The notes: generated by a model not told the origin, from the letters alone. A stretch of DNA of 64,000 nucleotides from CAZJAD01 sp964543855 (GCA_964543855.1 CAZJAD010000002.1:28677-92676); one strand, 5' to 3'. Counted from the first letter of the stretch, positions 51,669 to 60,976 are shown. Numbers and translations: made by a program.

Positions 51669-51693
51669 AACCCCGGCCGAAATGGCTGGGGTT
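51669..51693 (+). terminator. bidirectional terminator between convergent HAD and nuoN genes
   Basis: AACCCCGGCC pairs with GGCTGGGGTT around a 5-nt loop (10 bp, one G-U). T-rich sequence follows on the plus strand and TTTCTT on the minus strand. It lies 48 nt after the HAD stop and 31 nt after the nuoN stop, so it can serve both. Confidence 0.7.
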
Positions 51694-51724
51694 CTTGTTA
51701 TCGGATGCTTGAGTGATCCGCGGG

Positions 51725-53158
51725 TCAGGGGATGGCCGCGAGGAGAAGATTCAACACGCCTGCGGGAAACGCTCCCACGAGGAGTATCAATACCGAGGTC
51801 AGGACGAGCGCAAATGTGTATCCGCCGAGGCGCGGCACAGGCTCTGCTTCGTACTCGGCTTTGGCCATGTACATGTAGCCGATAATCCGCAAGTAGTAAT
51901 AGGCGGCCAGAGCGCTGTTCAGGACGGCGATAACGACGAGCAGGATGTAACCTTTTTCGACGGCTGCCGAGAAGACATAGAGCTTGCCGAAGAAGCCTGC
52001 CGTGGGTGGAATTCCTGCAAGCGAGAACATGAAGACGGCCATCGTCACACCCAGGAGTGGATGGGCGAATCCAACGCCCTTGTAGTCGTCAAGCTGATAG
52101 TCTCCTTTGCCCCGGCGATTGACGAGCATGGCGACGGTGAACGCGCCCAGATTCATCAGCGCATAAGCGACCAGATAAAAACTCGTCGCGGCGAAAGCAC
52201 GCTCACCGCCTGCGACGATGCCAACGAGCAAGTAACCGGCGTGCGCAATGGACGAATAGGCCAGCATTCGCTTGATATTTTGCTGGCGCAACGCCACGAT
52301 GTTGCCCAAGGTCATTGTCGCGACAGCAATCACGACGAGGGCATCGGTCCAGATTTCGGCGGTGCTTTGCAGTGAGACACCGAACACGCGAATCAGCGCG
52401 ACGAAGGCAGCGGCCTTCGGTCCGACGGACATGAAGGCCGTTATTGGCGTCGGAGCACCCTGATAGACATCCGGTGACCAGAAATGGAAAGGCACGGCCG
52501 CCACCTTGAAGGCGAAACCGACGAGGAGCAACCCGATGCCGACGACCAGCAGCGGGTCGCGCTGTGCCGCTTGCACTCCTTCGAGAATGCCGGCGTATGA
52601 AGTCGACCCGGTGACGGCGTAAAGCAAGGCGACTCCGTAGAGAAGGAATGCCGTGAAGAAGGCTCCGAGGATGAAGTATTTCAAAGCCGCTTCGGTCGAA
52701 CGGGCGTCCCGGCGATCGAGACACGCGAGAACATACAGGGCAATGCTCATGGTTTCAATGCCGAGGAAGAAAAGCAGCAGGTCTGCCGCCGACACCATGA
52801 CCATCATGCCGAAAACCGCCATGATTAGGAGAGGGTAGTATTCTCCCAATCGGATGTCCCGGTGCAGCAGATAGGGCGGCGATACCAGAACCGTGATTGC
52901 TCCAACGAAACACAACACAGTCCGGAAGACTGCTGTGAAATTGTCGGCGGCCACCATATCAGAGAAAACCAGACCTCCACGATCCCAGAGGAGGGTGCTG
53001 ACAATCCCAGAGCCGACAAATCCTACGAGCGAGACGATCACGAGCCATGACTTCTCCTCGCTTCTGGTCAGAAGGTCAAGAACGAGGACAAGGACCGCCG
53101 TGACGACCAGAAGTATCTCCGGCAATATGCCACTGATTTGTGCTGCGTAGGAAACCAA
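51725..53158 (-). CDS. nuoN: NADH-quinone oxidoreductase subunit N
   Basis: Antiporter-like membrane subunit of complex I, about 477 residues with roughly 14 helices. LLLFFLGIETMSIALYVLAC, KYFILGAFFTAFLLYGVALLY, and KVAAVPFHFWSPDVYQGAPTPITAFMS with the proton-path Lys and His-type residues are conserved, followed by QQNIKRMLAYSSIAHAGY. TTG at 53158 has AGG seven bases upstream and is preferred over the longer frame to 53203, which would overlap nuoM. It ends the nuoJKLMN set. Confidence 0.95.
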   Translation of the reverse strand: MVSYAAQISGILPEILLVVTAVLVLVLDLLTRSEEKSWLVIVSLVGFVGSGIVSTLLWDRGGLVFSDMVAADNFTAVFRTVLCFVGAITVLVSPPYLLHRDIRLGEYYPLLIMAVFGMMVMVSAADLLLFFLGIETMSIALYVLACLDRRDARSTEAALKYFILGAFFTAFLLYGVALLYAVTGSTSYAGILEGVQAAQRDPLLVVGIGLLLVGFAFKVAAVPFHFWSPDVYQGAPTPITAFMSVGPKAAAFVALIRVFGVSLQSTAEIWTDALVVIAVATMTLGNIVALRQQNIKRMLAYSSIAHAGYLLVGIVAGGERAFAATSFYLVAYALMNLGAFTVAMLVNRRGKGDYQLDDYKGVGFAHPLLGVTMAVFMFSLAGIPPTAGFFGKLYVFSAAVEKGYILLVVIAVLNSALAAYYYLRIIGYMYMAKAEYEAEPVPRLGGYTFALVLTSVLILLVGAFPAGVLNLLLAAIP

Positions 53159-53177
53159 GGTGTAGCCTAATTCAATG

Positions 53178-54493
53178 TTACGGCAGCAGCGACGCGGCCG
53201 CACCCGCTTCCTTCACGCGGTCCAGTACGGCCTGAAGTGCCGGTTCCATCCGCGACAGGAAGGGATCGGGATAAATTCCTATCAGAATGATGAACACAAC
53301 CAGAGCGATCAAAACGAAGGCTTCTCGAGCTGAGCAGTCGGGCAGTTTCTCGTTTTCTGGGTGGGTAATCTTGCCAAAGAAGACTCGCTGATACATCGAG
53401 AGAAGATAGACCGCCGCCAAGATTACTCCAGCGGCACCGAAGACACCATAAGCAATGTTGGCCTTGAAAGTTCCCAGTAGAATAAGGAACTCACCGACGA
53501 AGCCATTCAAGCCCGGCACGCCGACCGAGGAGAGCATGACAATCATGAAGAGCGAGGCATACAGGGGCATCACCTTGGCAATCCCGCCGTATTCTTCGAT
53601 GCGGCGCGTGTGTTTTCGGTCGTAGACCACGCCCACGAGCAAGAAGAGCGCTCCGGTGGACAGGCCGTGATTGATCTGCTGCAACAGACTACCGGCCAAG
53701 CCTTGAAGATTGAGAGCGAACATTCCCAGCATGACGAAGCCCAAGTGCGCCACAGACGAATAGGCTACGAGCCGCTTGATGTCGGTCTGCACCATGGAAA
53801 CCAACGCACCGTAGAGAATTCCGATGAGGGCCAGGACGGAAATGAGCGGCACGAACTTCAGCGTGGCTTCGGGAAACAGGGGCAAACAGAAGCGCAGGAA
53901 TCCATAGGTCCCCATTTTGAGCAGAACACCGGCAAGAATGACGGAACCTGCCGTTGGCGCTTCCACATGAGCATCGGGCAGCCAGGTGTGGAATGGGAAC
54001 ATGGGCACTTTGATTGCGAAGGCGATGCCAAACGCCAGGAACAGCCATGTTTGAACCGACAGCGGGAAATGGCACTGCCTCATGACGGTGANNNNNNNNN
54101 NNNNNNNNNNNNNNNNNNNNNNNNNNNNNNNNNNNNNNNNNNNNNNNNNNNNNNNNNNNNNNNNNNNNNNNNNNNNNNNNNNNNNNNNNNNCCCCAGGAA
54201 CTGATGATACAAAGAAAGGTCAGGAAAGTGGTCAGGAGAACCAGAAAAAGCGAAATGCCGTCGATGCCAATGTGATAGCTGATTCCCAGAGAATAAACCC
54301 ACACCCAGCTCTCTTCGAATTGGTACGCGGCGGTGCTGCCGTCGAAATTCACGAAGACAACCAGGGTCAACGCGAAGGACACGGCGGTAGCCACCAAGGC
54401 AATCGAGCGCTGAAGAAGCTCCTGCTTGCGTGGAATGAGCAAGATGAGAAGCCCCGCGACCGCGGGAATGAATATGCTAAGCGTGAGGAGCAT
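53178..54493 (-). CDS. nuoM: NADH-quinone oxidoreductase subunit M, frame-broken by assembly gap
   Basis: Proton-pumping membrane subunit of complex I. The N-terminal part has LLTLSIFIPAVAGLLILLIP and GISYHIGIDGISLFLVLLTT; after the gap comes AFAIKVPMFPFHTWLPDAH, then APTAGSVILAG and MVQTDIKRLVAYSSVAHLGFV. The two parts are in different frames when the gap is taken as 100 nt, and about 90 residues of the family are missing, so the real gap is near 280 nt and congruent to 2 modulo 3. ATG at 54493 overlaps the nuoL stop by one base (TGATG). Confidence 0.94.
54092..54191. other. 100-N scaffold gap inside nuoM
   Basis: Exactly 100 N. Frames on the two sides disagree, showing the length is a placeholder; an intact nuoM needs roughly 280 bases here. 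Confidence 0.95.
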
Positions 54494-56421
54494 CAGAAGA
54501 AGACTCGATAGAAGAGGCTCGCGAGAACTAAGACAATCCCAACCCCCATCAAGACGGCGTAGTTCTGAACGAGGCCAGTCTGCACACGGCGCAGCCATCC
54601 GGCCACCCAGCCAAAGAAGGCGGCCACGCCGTTGACCAGCCCGTCAATTATGCCGAGGTCAAACCACTCAGACATCACTTCGGAGAATGTCACCGTGGGC
54701 TTCGAGATTGCCGTGTCGTAGATCTGGTCCACATAGTACTTGTTTAGCAGCGTTGTGTAGAGTGCCCCCTTGGAGAGCTTTCCCGGCCAGGCCGCTTGCC
54801 GCAGGTAACCGGAAAAGGCAAGCCAGATACCGAGCAGAGCCGCGACGACCGAGATAAGCATCACCAGGTACTCGATCGGCTGAACGCCATGATGGACTTC
54901 ACCGAGCAGCGCATGAACCTGCGCGCCCTGGCTGACCACCGGATGGAGCCAATGTTCGAACGGATTCGAGCCTCCCAGAGCCGGTGGTAGACCGATGTAG
55001 CCGCCGATCGCCGCCAGCACCGCGAGAACGATGAGCGGGATGGTCATGACGGGCGGCGATTCGTGCAGGTGTTGCTCCTGAGAACGCGACCCGCGGAATT
55101 TGCCGTGGAAAGTGAGATAGAGCAAACGAAACATGTAGAACGCCGTGAAGAGAGCCGCCACGACTCCCACGATCCAGAGAATATGGTGTCCGCCCTCGAA
55201 AGTCTTCCACAGGATTTCGTCTTTGCTGAAGAAGCCTGCAAGGCCTGGGATCCCTGCGATGGCGAGCGTTCCGACGAGGAATGTCCAGTAGGTCACCGGC
55301 ATTTTGGCCTTCAGCCCTCCCATGTGGCGAATGTCCTGCTCCCCCGACACACCGTGGATAACGCTCCCGGAACCGAGGAAAAGGAGCGCTTTGAAGAACG
55401 CATGGGTCACCAAGTGGAAAATAGCGGCGCCATAGGCGGCGACGCCGCAGGCCAAGAACATGTAGCCCAGTTGACTCACCGTAGAATAGGCGAGCACTTT
55501 CTTGATGTCGTTCTGAACAAGACCGATGCTTGCTGCGAAGATGGCCGTTCCCGCGCCGACAATCGCGACGACTTCCAGGGCTACCGGTGCCATTGAATAG
55601 AAGAAATTGGAACGAGCGACCATGTAAACACCGGCGGTCACCATCGTGGCGGCGTGAATCAAAGCCGAGACGGGTGTCGGACCGGCCATCGCATCGGGGA
55701 GCCAGACATAGAGCGGGAATTGCGCCGATTTCCCTACCGCACCGACGAATAGCAGGAGGCAGATCACCGTGATGACACTCGATCCCACGGGAAAGGAGGC
55801 CATGCGCGGGATAATCTCATGGAATTGAACGGTGCCGAAGGTGGTCCAGATGAGAAAAATCGCCAGCAGGAAACCGAAATCGCCAATGCGGTTGACAATG
55901 AACGCCTTCTTGCCCGCTGTTGCTTTTTCCTCATCGGAATACCAGAAGCCGATGAGCAGGTAAGAACAGAGACCCACGCCTTCCCAGCCGATGAACATCA
56001 CCAAGAAGTTGTTGGCGAGCACCAGCAGCAGCATGAAAAAAACGAAGAGATTGAGGAAGACGAAATAGCGGCGGTAGCCCGAGTCCCCGTGCATGTACCC
56101 GATCGAGTAGATGTGGATAATGAGCGAAACGCCGCTGACCGCCAGGGCCATCACGCAGGAGAGCGGGTCCACGAGGAGCGCCGCCGGTGCATGAAAGCTC
56201 CCCACCCGGATCCAGTCGAAGAGCACCTGTTGAAAGTGACGCGCGGACGCATCCATTCCCAGGAGGGAAATGTAGGCCGCTACAGAGAACGCGAACGAGC
56301 CTCCTACCATCGCGGAGCTGAGCCAGCCAATGGCTGCCTCATTCCAACGGCGTGCGAAGAGAGTATTGACGACGACGCCAATCAGTGGGAAAAGGATGAT
56401 TAGGAATACGAGGTGGGGCAT
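54493..56421 (-). CDS. nuoL: NADH-quinone oxidoreductase subunit L
   Basis: The largest antiporter-like subunit, 642 residues with about 16 membrane helices and the long lateral helix near the C-terminus. Conserved segments are MFIGWEGVGLCSYLLIGFWY, KKAFIVNRIGDFGFLL, VGAVGKSAQFPLYVWLPDAM, GPTPVSALIHAATMVTAGVY and QNDIKKVLAYSTVSQLGYMF. It lies 10 nt after nuoK and overlaps nuoM by one base. Confidence 0.97.
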   Translation of the reverse strand: MPHLVFLIILFPLIGVVVNTLFARRWNEAAIGWLSSAMVGGSFAFSVAAYISLLGMDASARHFQQVLFDWIRVGSFHAPAALLVDPLSCVMALAVSGVSLIIHIYSIGYMHGDSGYRRYFVFLNLFVFFMLLLVLANNFLVMFIGWEGVGLCSYLLIGFWYSDEEKATAGKKAFIVNRIGDFGFLLAIFLIWTTFGTVQFHEIIPRMASFPVGSSVITVICLLLFVGAVGKSAQFPLYVWLPDAMAGPTPVSALIHAATMVTAGVYMVARSNFFYSMAPVALEVVAIVGAGTAIFAASIGLVQNDIKKVLAYSTVSQLGYMFLACGVAAYGAAIFHLVTHAFFKALLFLGSGSVIHGVSGEQDIRHMGGLKAKMPVTYWTFLVGTLAIAGIPGLAGFFSKDEILWKTFEGGHHILWIVGVVAALFTAFYMFRLLYLTFHGKFRGSRSQEQHLHESPPVMTIPLIVLAVLAAIGGYIGLPPALGGSNPFEHWLHPVVSQGAQVHALLGEVHHGVQPIEYLVMLISVVAALLGIWLAFSGYLRQAAWPGKLSKGALYTTLLNKYYVDQIYDTAISKPTVTFSEVMSEWFDLGIIDGLVNGVAAFFGWVAGWLRRVQTGLVQNYAVLMGVGIVLVLASLFYRVFF

Positions 56422-56431
56422 TGCGCGTCTC

Positions 56432-56737
56432 TTACCACTTCATCATTGTCAGTGTGTCGATGTTCACCGAGTTCTTGTGCCGCCAGAGTGCTATAAGAAT
56501 CGCCAAACCGACCGCAACTTCCGCCGCCGCCACACAGATAACAAAAAAAACGATGAGTTGCCCCGCCGCATCTCCCATCTGGTGGGCGACCGCCACGAAG
56601 CTCAGGTTCACGGCGTTCATCATCAGCTCGAGAGCCATGAAGAGGACGATGAGGTTCTTGCGCGTCAAGACACCGGCGACGCCGATGCTGAAGAGAACCG
56701 CTGATAGCAGAAGGTAATGCGATAGATGAATATCCAT
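56432..56737 (-). CDS. nuoK: NADH-quinone oxidoreductase subunit K
   Basis: A 101-residue, three-helix membrane subunit. LSAVLFSIGVAGVLTRKNLI, VLFMALELMMNAVNLSFVA with the key membrane Glu, and VICVAAAEVAVGLAILIALW match the family across its length. ATG at 56737 overlaps the nuoJ stop by one base (TGATG). Confidence 0.97.
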   Translation of the reverse strand: MDIHLSHYLLLSAVLFSIGVAGVLTRKNLIVLFMALELMMNAVNLSFVAVAHQMGDAAGQLIVFFVICVAAAEVAVGLAILIALWRHKNSVNIDTLTMMKW

Positions 56738-57237
56738 CAGCTTCCCTGTTTGCGGACGAGAGCCACCGCGCCTACGATGGCCAGCAGCAGCAAAACGGAA
56801 ACGACTTCAAATGGATAGAGGTATTTCGAGAACAGGAGCTGACCAAGGGCCCCGACCTTGCCAAAACCTTCGGGAAGGTATCCCGTTGGCAGGGTGAGCA
56901 GAGTCGTGCTCATGGCCACCATCATGAAGCCTGCAGCCAGAATGAGGAGAGTCACCACGATTCCGGCTGCCTTCCAGCCCGGAGTCGCTGTCTCCTCTAT
57001 CTTTTTGAGATTCAGCAGCATAATGACGAAGACGATCAGAACGAGGACCGCGCCTGCATATACGATGATCTGGATGGCAGCCAGAAGCGGAGCGGACAAG
57101 AGGACAAACAATCCGGCCAGGCAGAAGAAGGTCACGACCAGATAAAGCGCACTGGCAATGGGTGTTGGGGTCGTGATAACGAGCAGGGCGGAGAGAATTG
57201 AACCGAGGGCGAATAGAACGAAAAGGGTGGTTTCCAT
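56737..57237 (-). CDS. nuoJ: NADH-quinone oxidoreductase subunit J
   Basis: A 166-residue membrane subunit with five helices. IASALYLVVTFFCLAGLFVLL is followed by FLLAAIQIIVYAGAVLVLIVF-type sequence (here LAAIQIIVYAGAVLVLIVFV), the most conserved NuoJ segment. ATG at 57237 is preceded by an in-frame TTG; the ATG is chosen. It is the first gene of nuoJKLMN, about 40 nt after a consensus promoter. nuoA to nuoI are not in the window. Confidence 0.95.
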   Translation of the reverse strand: METTLFVLFALGSILSALLVITTPTPIASALYLVVTFFCLAGLFVLLSAPLLAAIQIIVYAGAVLVLIVFVIMLLNLKKIEETATPGWKAAGIVVTLLILAAGFMMVAMSTTLLTLPTGYLPEGFGKVGALGQLLFSKYLYPFEVVSVLLLLAIVGAVALVRKQGS

Positions 57238-57275
57238 CAATACGCAGGCTTAGAGTCCGGGAAAATGTTCATCGC

Positions 57276-57304
57276 AATATATCGAAACGACAGGAAAAAG
57301 TCAA
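57276..57304 (-). promoter_or_regulatory. predicted promoter of nuoJKLMN
   Basis: TTGACT (57304-57299), 17 bp, TATATT (57281-57276). The TGA stop of nrdR (57303-57301) lies inside the -35 hexamer. The predicted leader is about 32 nt. Confidence 0.75.
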
Positions 57305-57777
57305 TCACTTTGTGAAGAATCCCTCACAGGTCCCTTGAGTGCATTCAATTCCCGCACGAACTGTTCCACATCGTCAAACCGGCGATAAACGGAGGCGAAG
57401 CGGACATAGGCGACATCGTCGAGGCCACGCAGTTCGTCCATCACCCACTCTCCGATCTCCCGCGAGGGAATCTCCCGGCCGTTGGCGGCGCGAACCTTTG
57501 CCTCGACGGCCGCCACGACCTCTTCGATGCGATCCAGAGAGACCGGCCGCTTCGTGCAGGCTGTCTTGATACCGTTCAGGATCTTCATCCGGTCGAAGGG
57601 TTCGCGAGACCCGTTGCTTTTCAGGACGAAGTTTCCGATTTCCTCGACGAATTCGTAGGTCGTGAAGCGCTGCCCGCAACGCACGCATTCCCGCCGTCGA
57701 CGGATTGCGCTGCCTTCCCGCGCCGGTCGCGAGTCGATGACCCGGTCTTCATCACTTTCACAGAATGGGCATTTCAT
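57301..57777 (-). CDS. nrdR: transcriptional repressor NrdR
   Basis: A 158-residue regulator of ribonucleotide reductase genes. The zinc ribbon is MKCPFCESDEDRVIDSRP with CVRCGQRFTTYE, and the ATP-cone covers about 47-137 (VLKSNGSREPFDRMKILNGI, YVRFASVYRRFDDVEQF). It binds NrdR boxes upstream of nrd operons when dATP is high. It lies 73 nt after glyA, a common neighbour, and no nrd gene is in the window. Confidence 0.97.
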   Translation of the reverse strand: MKCPFCESDEDRVIDSRPAREGSAIRRRRECVRCGQRFTTYEFVEEIGNFVLKSNGSREPFDRMKILNGIKTACTKRPVSLDRIEEVVAAVEAKVRAANGREIPSREIGEWVMDELRGLDDVAYVRFASVYRRFDDVEQFVRELNALKGPVRDSSQSD

Positions 57778-57850
57778 CGCCCGTTCCTGTTTCCCTATTA
57801 CACCGAAAATCGGATATTTAGGGACAATATCTTAATGCGATAGATGCAAG

Positions 57851-59140
57851 TCATGGCAACTCGTAGAGAGGGAAATGCTGACACAGTTCATGCACCTGTC
57901 CCAGCACACGCTTTTCGACCTCTTCATCCTTCAGGTGCTTGAGCACATCGTCGATCATCACGCCGATACGGCGCATTTCGTCCTCCTTCATGCCGCGCGT
58001 GGTCAGAGCCGGCGTGCCCAGACGGATACCGCTCGTCGTGAAGGGTTTCTCGGGGTCGAAGGGAATCATGTTCTTATTGACCGTGATACCCGCCCGCTCG
58101 AGAGCATTCTCGCAAACACGGCCTTTGAGGCCCTGCGGCGTCAGGTCAATCAGCATCAGGTGGTTATCGGTGCCGCCTGAAACGAGTTTCCATCCCTTAC
58201 TCATGAGGGCTTCGGCGAGAGCTTTGGCGTTCTTGATGACCTGCTCGCTGTAGTCCCGAAACTGAGGCTTGAGCGCTTCGCCGAAGGCGACAGCCTTGGC
58301 CGCGATGACATGCATCAGCGGCCCTCCTTGAGCGCCAGGAAAGACCCAGCTATCCAAGGCTTCCCAGAAGGTCTTGGGTTTCGGCATGCCCGAGAGGATC
58401 AGTTCGCCGCCTTCTTCACTCGAGACGATCAGCCCGCCACGCGGCCCCCGAAGCGTCTTGTGCGTTGTTGAGGTGACCGCATGACAATAGGGCAAGGGAT
58501 CTGAGTGAAGCTTCGTCGCGACGAGTCCGGCGAAATGCGCCATGTCGCAAATGAGGTACGCGCCGACCTCATCGGCGATCTCGCGAAAGCGCGGGAAATC
58601 CCAGTCTCGCGGATAGGCGCTGGCGCCGGTCATGATGAGCTTGGGTTTTGTCTCGCGGACGGTCTTGGCCACCTGATCGTAGTTGATGCGACCGGTTTCC
58701 TTCTCCACCCCAAAGTGCACGACATTGAAAAGGCGGCCCGAGAAATTGACGGGGCTGCCGTGGGTGAGATGACCGCCGTGTGCCAGATCCATGCCCATGA
58801 AAGTGTCGCCGGGTTTCAAAAAGGTCAGGTAGGTGGCGGTGTTGGCCTGAGCCCCGGAATGAGGTTGAACATTGGCCCAACCGGCGTTGAAGAGTTGTTT
58901 CGCGCGTTCGATGGCGAGTGTCTCTGCTTCGTCGACGAACTGGCAGCCGCCATAGTATCGTTTCTTGGGCAAGCCCTCGGCGTATTTGTTTGTCAGCGCG
59001 GTACCCAGCGCTTCAAGCACGGCAACCGAAACGAAATTCTCGGACGCGATGAGTTCGAGGCCGTCGTTCTGACGCTGGTATTCATTGCGAATCGCGGCGT
59101 ATATTTCGGGGTCAGCTTTCGGAAGATACTGCATGGTCAT
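57851..59140 (-). CDS. glyA: serine hydroxymethyltransferase
   Basis: A 429-residue PLP enzyme interconverting serine and glycine with tetrahydrofolate. ELIASENFVSVAVLEA, NKYAEGLPKKRYYGGCQFVD, VQPHSGAQANTATYL, and the PLP Lys in TSTTHKTLRGPRGG are conserved; the C-terminal GTPALTTRGMKEDEM is also typical. Start ATG at 59140 or 59134. A 169-nt leader with two strong hairpins separates it from rpiB. The rpiB-glyA-nrdR order is widespread. Confidence 0.98.
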   Translation of the reverse strand: MTMQYLPKADPEIYAAIRNEYQRQNDGLELIASENFVSVAVLEALGTALTNKYAEGLPKKRYYGGCQFVDEAETLAIERAKQLFNAGWANVQPHSGAQANTATYLTFLKPGDTFMGMDLAHGGHLTHGSPVNFSGRLFNVVHFGVEKETGRINYDQVAKTVRETKPKLIMTGASAYPRDWDFPRFREIADEVGAYLICDMAHFAGLVATKLHSDPLPYCHAVTSTTHKTLRGPRGGLIVSSEEGGELILSGMPKPKTFWEALDSWVFPGAQGGPLMHVIAAKAVAFGEALKPQFRDYSEQVIKNAKALAEALMSKGWKLVSGGTDNHLMLIDLTPQGLKGRVCENALERAGITVNKNMIPFDPEKPFTTSGIRLGTPALTTRGMKEDEMRRIGVMIDDVLKHLKDEEVEKRVLGQVHELCQHFPLYELP

Positions 59141-59183
59141 ATTTATGTCACTTGTGGATTCATTCCGGGTTCAGGTATTCCGG

Positions 59184-59277
59184 CCAGGTTGGGAACCTGG
59201 CTCGGCGAAGGGAACGTGGCCGCGCCCGCGAACTTTGCTCAGCGAGGACGCAGTCACCCGGGACGCGGGAGCGTCCC
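59184..59277. repeat. paired GC-rich hairpins in the rpiB-glyA spacer (possible dispersed palindromic repeat)
   Basis: CCAGGTT-GGG-AACCTGG (59184-59200) and GGGACGC-GGGA-GCGTCCC (59260-59277) are two perfect 7-bp hairpins 59 bp apart in a 169-bp non-coding spacer. The intervening DNA is GC-rich and codes for nothing recognisable. No riboswitch class is evident. They look like REP-type palindromes and could be one unit of a dispersed element or part of the glyA leader. Confidence 0.5.
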
Positions 59278-59309
59278 GGCTAGTAGTTCCTCATATGGTT
59301 GATCGTTTA

Positions 59310-59753
59310 TCAGTCACATGAAGCACTCTTATCCAACTTCTCAATACGGCGGAGGTGGCGGCCGCCTTCGAAGGGCTCGGTCAGGAAAATCTGTGTAATC
59401 TGCCACGCCGGTTCATTCTCTATGAAGCGCGCGGGCAGGCAAAGAACATTGGCGTCATTGTGCGCGCGGGCCAGGCGCGCGATATCGGTCGTGAAACACA
59501 CGACAGCTCGGACACCCTGAATTCGGTTTGCTGTGATAGACATCCCGGCGCCGGAACCGCAGCAAAGAATGCCGCGGTCAGCCTGGGCTTTGGCAATCAT
59601 GCACGCTGCCGGATGGCCGAAATCGGAATAATCGGCGGCTTCGGCGGAATCAGTTCCGACATCGACAACCTCATGCGCGACTCTTTTCAGTCTCTCCTTG
59701 ATGTGTTCCTTCAGGTCATAACCTGCGTGATCCGCGGCCAGAACGATGCGCAC
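59310..59753 (-). CDS. rpiB: ribose-5-phosphate isomerase B
   Basis: A 147-residue RpiB/LacAB-family isomerase of the pentose phosphate pathway. It shows RIVLAADHAGYDLKEHI, DVGTDSAEAADYSDFG, and GILCCGSGAGMSITANRIQGVRA with the catalytic Cys and substrate loop. It begins with GTG at 59753, 11 nt after the FadL-like gene. It is probably cotranscribed with the two envelope genes upstream. Confidence 0.96.
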   Translation of the reverse strand: MRIVLAADHAGYDLKEHIKERLKRVAHEVVDVGTDSAEAADYSDFGHPAACMIAKAQADRGILCCGSGAGMSITANRIQGVRAVVCFTTDIARLARAHNDANVLCLPARFIENEPAWQITQIFLTEPFEGGRHLRRIEKLDKSASCD

Positions 59754-59764
59754 AGGTTTCTCCT

Positions 59765-60976
59765 CTATTTCGGGATCCGAGGCTCGGGGCGCTGGAACCA
59801 GAGTTCGTTGGCCTCGATCATCAGGGAGAACCGCGTGAATATCTCTCTCGCTCCGAAGGATTCGCTGCCGCGTTGGCCAACTTCGGCCGCCAGGTGAAAG
59901 GCACCCGCCCGATTGGGCGCCGGAATCGAGACACCGACGGCCCCGCCGATGTCCGCCACTTTTTCACCATTCTGCTCGGGCCAATAGTGCTGCCTGTAGA
60001 AAAGGCCAGCCCGGTAGCCCCACTTCTGCCATGTTGACACGCGTGGTCCGTAGCGCGCAAGCCTTTCGACGCCAACGGAGAACCACACGGGTTGCACCGG
60101 CGTGCGGTCATCGCGAGGGCCCAAGTCGCCTTTCTTCCACTGGCCAACCGAACCATCGACGACCGCCATCCATCTCGGCGAGAATTCCCACGCAACGCCC
60201 GCTCCCAACATGCCCGGGCCGGATCCGGATTCTTCCTCTTCGGCAACGGAATCTTGATTGGCGTAGCTGTATCGCGTGACCCAATTCCCCTGCTGGCGAG
60301 GACGGAACACGGCTCCAAACGAAAGACGCGGATGTGGCTGAACGAGAGCTCCGATGTTTACCATCCAGCCTCGCCATGTGTCGTCGAAATGGAACTCGGC
60401 ATCCTGCCAGTCTGTAGGACTGAAATCAATAGTCGTCCATCTTTCTTGGCGGCGAAACGCGTAGCCGACCGCAACGCCCAGCGAGAGCTGCGGTGAGAAT
60501 CTGAAACCACTCAGGATCTGCGCGACCGTCTCGCCTCCCGTGAACCTCCGACGCTCTTCGTAGGCCTGATATTCGTAAGCTTTCCACTCAAAAGTCCGGA
60601 CATCCATCCGACGCAGGGGCACGAAACCGAGTCCGAGTTTCCAGATTGGCGTCAACGGGAAGCAGAGTTGAAACGCCTGCCAGCCAGTTTCGGCATCGGC
60701 ATCGGTTTCTCCGGCGCTCGTGGTAGACCAGAACGCCAAGCGGCCTCCGAGGCGAACCTCAGTTCTCGGAATCAGGGCCACCAGCGCCGGGTTAGAGAAA
60801 TTTGCTCCATGACTGTCCGCTAAGGCAAAACCTCCCCCTCCCAAGCCAACAATCCGGGCTCCACCCACGACGAGTGGTTCACCCAGACCATTTGCGCTGT
60901 ACATTGATCCCCCAGCATGAACAAGGTGCCAAGGGCTAACAAGCAGCAGGAGAATCAGTAGGCGGCGAGGTACCAA
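59765..60976 (-). CDS. FadL/PorV-like outer-membrane protein
   Basis: A 403-residue exported protein (signal peptide to about residue 21, LVHA). The N-terminal plug-like segment ARIVGLGGGGFALADSHGAN with FSNPALVALIPRTEV is typical of the FadL/OmpP1 and PorV superfamily, and beta strands follow to the end. It is probably a barrel for uptake or a secretion accessory; no type IX secretion genes are here, so PorV proper is not claimed. TTG at 60976 has GGAG eight bases upstream and overlaps the lipoprotein gene by 22 nt. Confidence 0.78.
   Translation of the reverse strand: MVPRRLLILLLLVSPWHLVHAGGSMYSANGLGEPLVVGGARIVGLGGGGFALADSHGANFSNPALVALIPRTEVRLGGRLAFWSTTSAGETDADAETGWQAFQLCFPLTPIWKLGLGFVPLRRMDVRTFEWKAYEYQAYEERRRFTGGETVAQILSGFRFSPQLSLGVAVGYAFRRQERWTTIDFSPTDWQDAEFHFDDTWRGWMVNIGALVQPHPRLSFGAVFRPRQQGNWVTRYSYANQDSVAEEEESGSGPGMLGAGVAWEFSPRWMAVVDGSVGQWKKGDLGPRDDRTPVQPVWFSVGVERLARYGPRVSTWQKWGYRAGLFYRQHYWPEQNGEKVADIGGAVGVSIPAPNRAGAFHLAAEVGQRGSESFGAREIFTRFSLMIEANELWFQRPEPRIPK

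Noticed and set aside
54092..54191. nuoM as a pseudogene because of its frame change
   Set aside because: The change coincides with a 100-N placeholder gap and both halves are well conserved.
59141..59309. Riboswitch in front of glyA
   Set aside because: No glycine, SAM or tetrahydrofolate riboswitch core could be matched; only simple hairpins are present.
59765..60976. PorV and therefore type IX secretion
   Set aside because: Only the general FadL/PorV N-terminal pattern is visible and no other por or gld gene is in the window.
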